Source: Sinomicrobium kalidii
Lineage (GTDB): Bacteria > Bacteroidota > Bacteroidia > Flavobacteriales > Flavobacteriaceae
Direction of reading: 5' to 3'
DNA: 64,000 nt
NCBI RefSeq assembly: GCF_021183825.1
Contig: NZ_CP089211.1
Coordinates: 5,300,212-5,364,211, forward strand
Below are positions 60,657-64,000 of this stretch, piece after piece (the stretch's first letter is position 1; each line of letters starts with the position of its first letter). The notes beneath the pieces are model-generated. The model saw only the letters and a program-made list of their open reading frames with translations, was not told the DNA's origin and did no database searches. A program made the position numbers and the translations under genes.

Positions 60657-60706
60657 GTATATTAGGGTTTTCTTAACACATTTATTCTTAATGTAAAAAA
60701 CAAAAA

Positions 60707-61333
60707 ATGGCAGGTATAGCAGATTTACTGAACAGCGACCTCGGCAGACAGATCATTGGCGGAGTGAGCAACGAAGCGGGGACTTCACAACAAGATACCA
60801 CAAATGTATTGAGCATGGCACTCCCGGTGTTAATGGGAGCCATGCAAAAAAATGCTTCCTCACAGGAAGGGGCAGCGGAGCTGCTCGGAGCACTTTCGGG
60901 AAGTAAGCATTCGGGAGGTATCCTGGACAACCTGGGCGGTTTCTTCGGCGGTGGTGTAAACCAGGAAGATGAGCAGGACGGCGCCGGGATCCTCGGACAT
61001 ATCCTGGGCGGAAAACAATCGACCGTAGAAAACGCCATCAGCCAGAAATCCGGTGTCAATGCCGGTACGGTAAGTAAAATAATAAAGATAGCCGCCCCCA
61101 TACTTATGGGATTCCTTGGTAAACAGGCCCGTCAGCAGAATGTGAATTCCACAGACGGCGTTTCCGGCTTGCTCAGTGGTTTAATGGGCGGACAGGGCGA
61201 AAAAAACCAAAGCCTTGTCTCCTCCCTGCTCGATTCGGACGGCGACGGCAGCGTACTTGACGACATTGCAGGAATGGCCCTGGGCAACAAAAAAGGTGGC
61301 GGAGGACTCTTAGGAGGACTCTTCGGCAATTAA
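60707..61333 (+). CDS. DUF937 (YidB-like) protein
   Basis: Glycine-rich cytoplasmic protein of 208 residues. It begins MAGIADLLNSDLGRQIIGGVSNEAG, with a DUF937-type helical repeat (TVENAISQKSGVNAGTVSKIIKIAAPILMGFLGKQARQ). The C-terminal GNKKGGGGLLGGLFGN tail is typical. The role of these proteins is unknown; no catalytic residues are apparent. It stands between terminators, so it is a single-gene unit. Confidence 0.88.
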   Translation: MAGIADLLNSDLGRQIIGGVSNEAGTSQQDTTNVLSMALPVLMGAMQKNASSQEGAAELLGALSGSKHSGGILDNLGGFFGGGVNQEDEQDGAGILGHILGGKQSTVENAISQKSGVNAGTVSKIIKIAAPILMGFLGKQARQQNVNSTDGVSGLLSGLMGGQGEKNQSLVSSLLDSDGDGSVLDDIAGMALGNKKGGGGLLGGLFGN

Positions 61334-61355
61334 CGTATTTTAAGAAGTAAAAAAG

Positions 61356-61393
61356 ATCACCTTGTAGTACCTTTACAGGGTGATTTTTTATTT
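61356..61393 (+). terminator. Intrinsic terminator after DUF937
   Basis: ATCACCTTGT (61356-61365) pairs with ACAGGGTGAT (61375-61384) with one G-U around a 9-base loop, followed by six T. Confidence 0.9.
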
Positions 61394-61412
61394 CAGGTAA
61401 ATCACCAATGCA

Positions 61413-61420
61413 TATTTTTG
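61413..61420 (+). promoter_or_regulatory. Candidate -7 box for the SDR gene
   Basis: TATTTTTG fits TAnnTTTG and lies 46 bases before the ATG at 61466; no clear -33 TTG is seen. Confidence 0.35.
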
Positions 61421-61465
61421 TATTTAGTATAAAAAAAGTATTTATCACAAAAACAAATTAAGGCT

Positions 61466-62173
61466 ATGAAAAACAAAACGGCATATATTACCGGCGGTTC
61501 CAAAGGGATCGGACTCGGAATAGCAGAAGCACTTCTTCAACAGGGAATAAAAGTTGCCGTAACCTGCAGGGACAAAAAACGTGGAGAAGCCGCCATGCAA
61601 AGCATTTCAAAAGATCGTGAGGCTTACCTTGTGATCGAATCGGATGTTAAGGATTACAATGCAGAACAGGCTGCCATCCAGAAGGTAACTGATACCTGGG
61701 GCCAGCTCGATGTGGTCATCGCCAATGCGGGTATAGGTGTTTTTGCCCCGATAGATGAGTTATCTCCCGAAGCATGGAACAATACGATAGATACGAATCT
61801 AACAGGCGTTTTCAACACCGTAAGAGCAGCCGTTCCGGCACTGAAAAAAAGCAAGGGCTATATCATTACCATAGCAAGCCTTGCGGGAACAAACTTTTTT
61901 GCCAAAGGCGCCGCATATAATGCCAGCAAATTTGGCCTGGTAGGGTTTTCCCAGGCCATTATGCTCGACCTGCGTCCTTATGATGTCAAGGTATCTACCA
62001 TTATGCCGGGCTCCGTAGCTACCTATTTCAACGGAAATACGCCCGACGCTTCCGACGCCTGGAAAATACAACCCGAAGACATCGGACAGATGGTGGTTGA
62101 CCTGTTAAAAATGCCCGCAAGGACACTGCCCAGCAAGGTGGAAGTCCGACCGAGCAAAACTTCGGCAGATTGA
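61466..62173 (+). CDS. SDR family oxidoreductase
   Basis: Short-chain dehydrogenase/reductase of 235 residues. The nucleotide motif is ITGGSKGIGLGIAEAL, ANAGIGVF supplies the NAG motif, and the active-site Ser and Tyr-Lys pair lie in IITIASLAGTNF and AAYNASKFGL. The LRPYDVKVSTIMPGSV segment is the usual C-terminal signature of classical SDRs. The start at 61466 follows a -7 box. The substrate cannot be told from sequence; the neighbours give no hint. It precedes an inverted repeat at 62191-62235 and the RsmB/NOP gene. Confidence 0.93.
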   Translation: MKNKTAYITGGSKGIGLGIAEALLQQGIKVAVTCRDKKRGEAAMQSISKDREAYLVIESDVKDYNAEQAAIQKVTDTWGQLDVVIANAGIGVFAPIDELSPEAWNNTIDTNLTGVFNTVRAAVPALKKSKGYIITIASLAGTNFFAKGAAYNASKFGLVGFSQAIMLDLRPYDVKVSTIMPGSVATYFNGNTPDASDAWKIQPEDIGQMVVDLLKMPARTLPSKVEVRPSKTSAD

Positions 62174-62190
62174 TAAAATTTGAGTCAGGA

Positions 62191-62235
62191 AGTACGATGT
62201 ACGGCACATGATTTATGTAAACCGTAAATCGTACT
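62191..62235. repeat. Imperfect inverted repeat upstream of the RsmB/NOP gene
   Basis: AGTACGATGTACGG (62191-62204) and CCGTAAATCGTACT (62222-62235) match as an inverted repeat at 13 of 14 positions, with an inner ACAT/ATGT pair around GATTT. It ends 20 bases before a -7 box. There is no T-run. It could be a palindromic repeat or an operator. Confidence 0.45.
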
Positions 62236-62255
62236 CGTAATTCTAAAATAACCTG

Positions 62256-62263
62256 TATCTTTG
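62256..62263 (+). promoter_or_regulatory. -7 box for the RsmB/NOP methyltransferase gene
   Basis: TATCTTTG fits TAnnTTTG and lies 21 bases before the ATG at 62284; the -33 region is not clear. Confidence 0.5.
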
Positions 62264-62283
62264 CCGCCTAATTTTTTTCACCT

Positions 62284-63498
62284 ATGCGATTGCACAGAAA
62301 CCTGGTTTTTACGGTTATTGATTCTCTGAATTTCATCTTTAATGAAGGTGAATATGCCGACAAGGTGGTAGCTAAAGCATTGAAAAAGGACAAACGCTGG
62401 GGAAGCAATGACCGGAAGTTTGTTGCGGAAACCATTTATGACATCGTCCGCTGGAAGAGGTTGTATGCCGAAATTGCCGGGGTAAAAGAACCGTTTGACC
62501 GGGATAACCTGTGGCGTGTATTTGCGGTCTGGGTAGTGCTTCGCGGGTACCGCTTACCGGACTGGAAACAACTGGCGGGCACCCCTTCCCGGAGGATTAA
62601 AGGTAGATTCGAAGAACTGTCTAAAATAAGAAAATACCGGGAATCCATTCCGGACTGGATGGATGAACTGGGGGTGAAAGAACTCGGAGAACTGACCTGG
62701 GAAAAAGAGATTGCCACACAAAATGAACAGGCCAGGGTAGTATTAAGGGCAAATACACTCAAAACTACCCGGGAAAAATTAAAAACCGTATTGGCCGAAC
62801 AAGGTATTGATACGGAAACCTTAAAGGATTATCCTGATGCCCTGGTATTAAAGGAACGGGCAAACGTATTTCTAACCGATGCTTTTAAAGAAGGCCTTTT
62901 TGAGGTCCAGGACGCTTCGTCCCAACTCGTGGCCCCCTTTCTTGACATACACCCCGGAATGCGGGTGGTTGACGCTTGTGCCGGTGCCGGGGGCAAAACG
63001 CTTCATATGGCCTCACTAATGCAGAACAAGGGCCAGATCATTGCCATGGACATCTACGAAAGCAAGATGAAGCAACTGAAGACCAGGGCGAAGCGAAACG
63101 GGGTTTTTAATGCAGAGTACCGTATCATAGAAAACAACAAGGCCATAAAAAAACTCCACGAAAAGGCAGACCGGGTATTGATCGATGCACCGTGCAGCGG
63201 ACTGGGAGTACTACGGAGAAACCCGGATGCCAAGTGGAAATTACAACCGGAATTTGTCGATACCATCAGGAAAACACAGCAAGAACTGCTGGAAGGCTAT
63301 TCCAAAATGGTAAAACCCGGAGGAAAAATGGTCTATGCCACCTGTTCGGTATTGCCTTCGGAAAACCAGGAACAGGTACAAAAATTCCTTGCTACTGCGG
63401 CGGGAGAACAATTCACCCTGGAAAAAGACCGGAAGGTACTCGCATCCACTTCCGGATTTGACGGTTTTTATATGGCTTTGCTAAGCAGGAAAAGCTAA
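62284..63498 (+). CDS. RsmB/NOP family RNA m5C methyltransferase
   Basis: SAM-dependent methyltransferase of 404 residues that makes 5-methylcytosine in rRNA or tRNA. The N-terminal NusB-like helical region (residues about 1-130) precedes the catalytic domain. Catalytic features are GMRVVDACAGAGGKTLHMAS (SAM binding), VLIDAPCSGLGVLRRNPD with the motif IV cysteine and ATCSVLPSENQEQVQKFL with the motif VI cysteine. It ends by overlapping the convergent thioesterase gene by four bases. It is shorter than canonical RsmB and its exact target is not determined. Confidence 0.92.
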   Translation: MRLHRNLVFTVIDSLNFIFNEGEYADKVVAKALKKDKRWGSNDRKFVAETIYDIVRWKRLYAEIAGVKEPFDRDNLWRVFAVWVVLRGYRLPDWKQLAGTPSRRIKGRFEELSKIRKYRESIPDWMDELGVKELGELTWEKEIATQNEQARVVLRANTLKTTREKLKTVLAEQGIDTETLKDYPDALVLKERANVFLTDAFKEGLFEVQDASSQLVAPFLDIHPGMRVVDACAGAGGKTLHMASLMQNKGQIIAMDIYESKMKQLKTRAKRNGVFNAEYRIIENNKAIKKLHEKADRVLIDAPCSGLGVLRRNPDAKWKLQPEFVDTIRKTQQELLEGYSKMVKPGGKMVYATCSVLPSENQEQVQKFLATAAGEQFTLEKDRKVLASTSGFDGFYMALLSRKS

Positions 63499-63899
63499 AA
63501 TTCCCCTTTTAGCTTTTCGAGGATGTAATCGGGACATTTAACAGGTTTCCCCGACTTCATATCCACAAAGGCCAGGACCGTATTTCCCAATGTTAAGATT
63601 TCCCCTTTTTCACTGTAAATTTTGTAGTCGAATTCTATCTTAACACCCGGTCTTTTTTTAAGGGTGGTCGATACCGTTATTAGATCGTCATACCTTGCCG
63701 GTCTCTTGTAATCCAGATGTAGTGAAATAACAGGGAGCATAATACCGCTTTCTTCCATTGACCTGTAGGAAACCCCTATGTTCCTGAGCCATTCCACTCT
63801 TCCCATCTCCAGGAATTGTGCGTAATTACCATGGTACACCACCCCCATCTGGTCGGTTTCACCATAACGAATTCTTATTCGGGTTTCATACGTTTTCAT
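63495..63899 (-). CDS. Acyl-CoA thioesterase (4HBT/YbgC family)
   Basis: Single-domain hotdog thioesterase of 134 residues. The YbgC signature is IRYGETDQMGVVYHGNYAQFLEMGRVEWLRN, including the catalytic-type Asp and the GNY-adjacent residues. In some bacteria YbgC acts in phospholipid or Tol-Pal-linked metabolism, but here the neighbours are different and the substrate is unknown. It converges on the RsmB/NOP gene with a four-base overlap. The remaining 100 bases to the window end are A+T-rich and show no gene. Confidence 0.92.
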   Translation of the reverse strand: MKTYETRIRIRYGETDQMGVVYHGNYAQFLEMGRVEWLRNIGVSYRSMEESGIMLPVISLHLDYKRPARYDDLITVSTTLKKRPGVKIEFDYKIYSEKGEILTLGNTVLAFVDMKSGKPVKCPDYILEKLKGEF

Positions 63900-64000
63900 A
63901 AAAATTTATCGTATCTTTTACGTGTTAAGATATTGTAACGTTATTGTTAATAAGCATGCGAAAAAAAAACTAAAAATTCAACCTATATTTCATTTTTTTT

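Noticed and set aside
63900..64000. Replication origin or DnaA boxes at the right edge
   Set aside because: The stretch is A+T-rich but no TTATNCACA-like boxes were found.

Overview
The window is a gene-dense bacterial chromosome segment with a moderate G+C content, almost certainly from the family Flavobacteriaceae (phylum Bacteroidota). The evidence is a set of lineage markers: Bacteroidota-type -7 promoter boxes (TAnnTTTG), very few Shine-Dalgarno sequences, an S8 protease ending in a type IX secretion (T9SS) sorting domain, a SusC-like/OMP_b-brl_3 TonB-dependent receptor, DUF2911, DUF2853, a YbbR-CoaE pair, and an exonuclease/GIY-YIG fusion. No plasmid, phage, CRISPR or IS transposase was seen. 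Apart from a few short palindromic elements the region reads as core chromosome.

Layout. 1-4.3 kb (minus): the ilvD-ilvB-ilvN branched-chain amino acid operon, cut by the window edge inside ilvN, preceded by a leader with two consecutive Ile/Val-rich leader peptides, each followed by an intrinsic terminator (tandem attenuators). 4.5-5.2 kb: pcm. 5.4-14.7 kb (plus): Gfo/Idh oxidoreductase, 3-hydroxyacyl-CoA dehydrogenase, DUF1015, YggS, exonuclease/GIY-YIG protein, DUF3857 protein, K+ channel, miaA, then tRNA-Tyr. 15.2-18.9 kb: OmpA lipoprotein, M19 dipeptidase, MscS channel. 19.2-23.1 kb (minus): DUF2853 and a menaquinone cluster (menD, isochorismate synthase, DHNA-CoA thioesterase-like). 23.2-27.0 kb: divergent secreted proteases (M57 and S8). 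27.1-27.3 kb: a candidate small RNA. 27.3-33.2 kb: dnaK, sdaA, an NTF2-like protein, panB, an RluA-type pseudouridine synthase. 33.3-38.4 kb (minus): a two-component system, coaE, YbbR-like protein, glycosyltransferase. 38.4-39.1 kb: a gene-free stretch holding a 308-bp, inverted-repeat-bounded, hairpin-rich element. 39.1-41.7 kb: redox enzymes with an AraC regulator. 41.8-49.7 kb: DUF2911, M20 hydrolase, DCC protein, sulfatase, class V aminotransferase, GNAT, glmM. 49.9-55.7 kb: ACP phosphodiesterase-like protein, gamma-glutamyltransferase, TonB receptor, small secreted protein. 55.8-63.9 kb: Fic protein, ferredoxin, LuxC-like acyl-CoA reductase, serC, serA-like gene, DUF937, SDR, RsmB/NOP methyltransferase, YbgC-type thioesterase.

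How it fits together. Several blocks are metabolic: branched-chain amino acids (ilv) with panB drawing on the valine precursor 2-oxoisovalerate towards CoA (coaE is also here); serine synthesis (serC/serA) and breakdown (sdaA); menaquinone synthesis; and peptide/glutathione salvage (M19, M20, GGT, secreted proteases). The most striking regulatory feature is the tandem ilv attenuator. The main unexplained sequences are the 38.7-39.0 kb element and the 27.1 kb RNA candidate.
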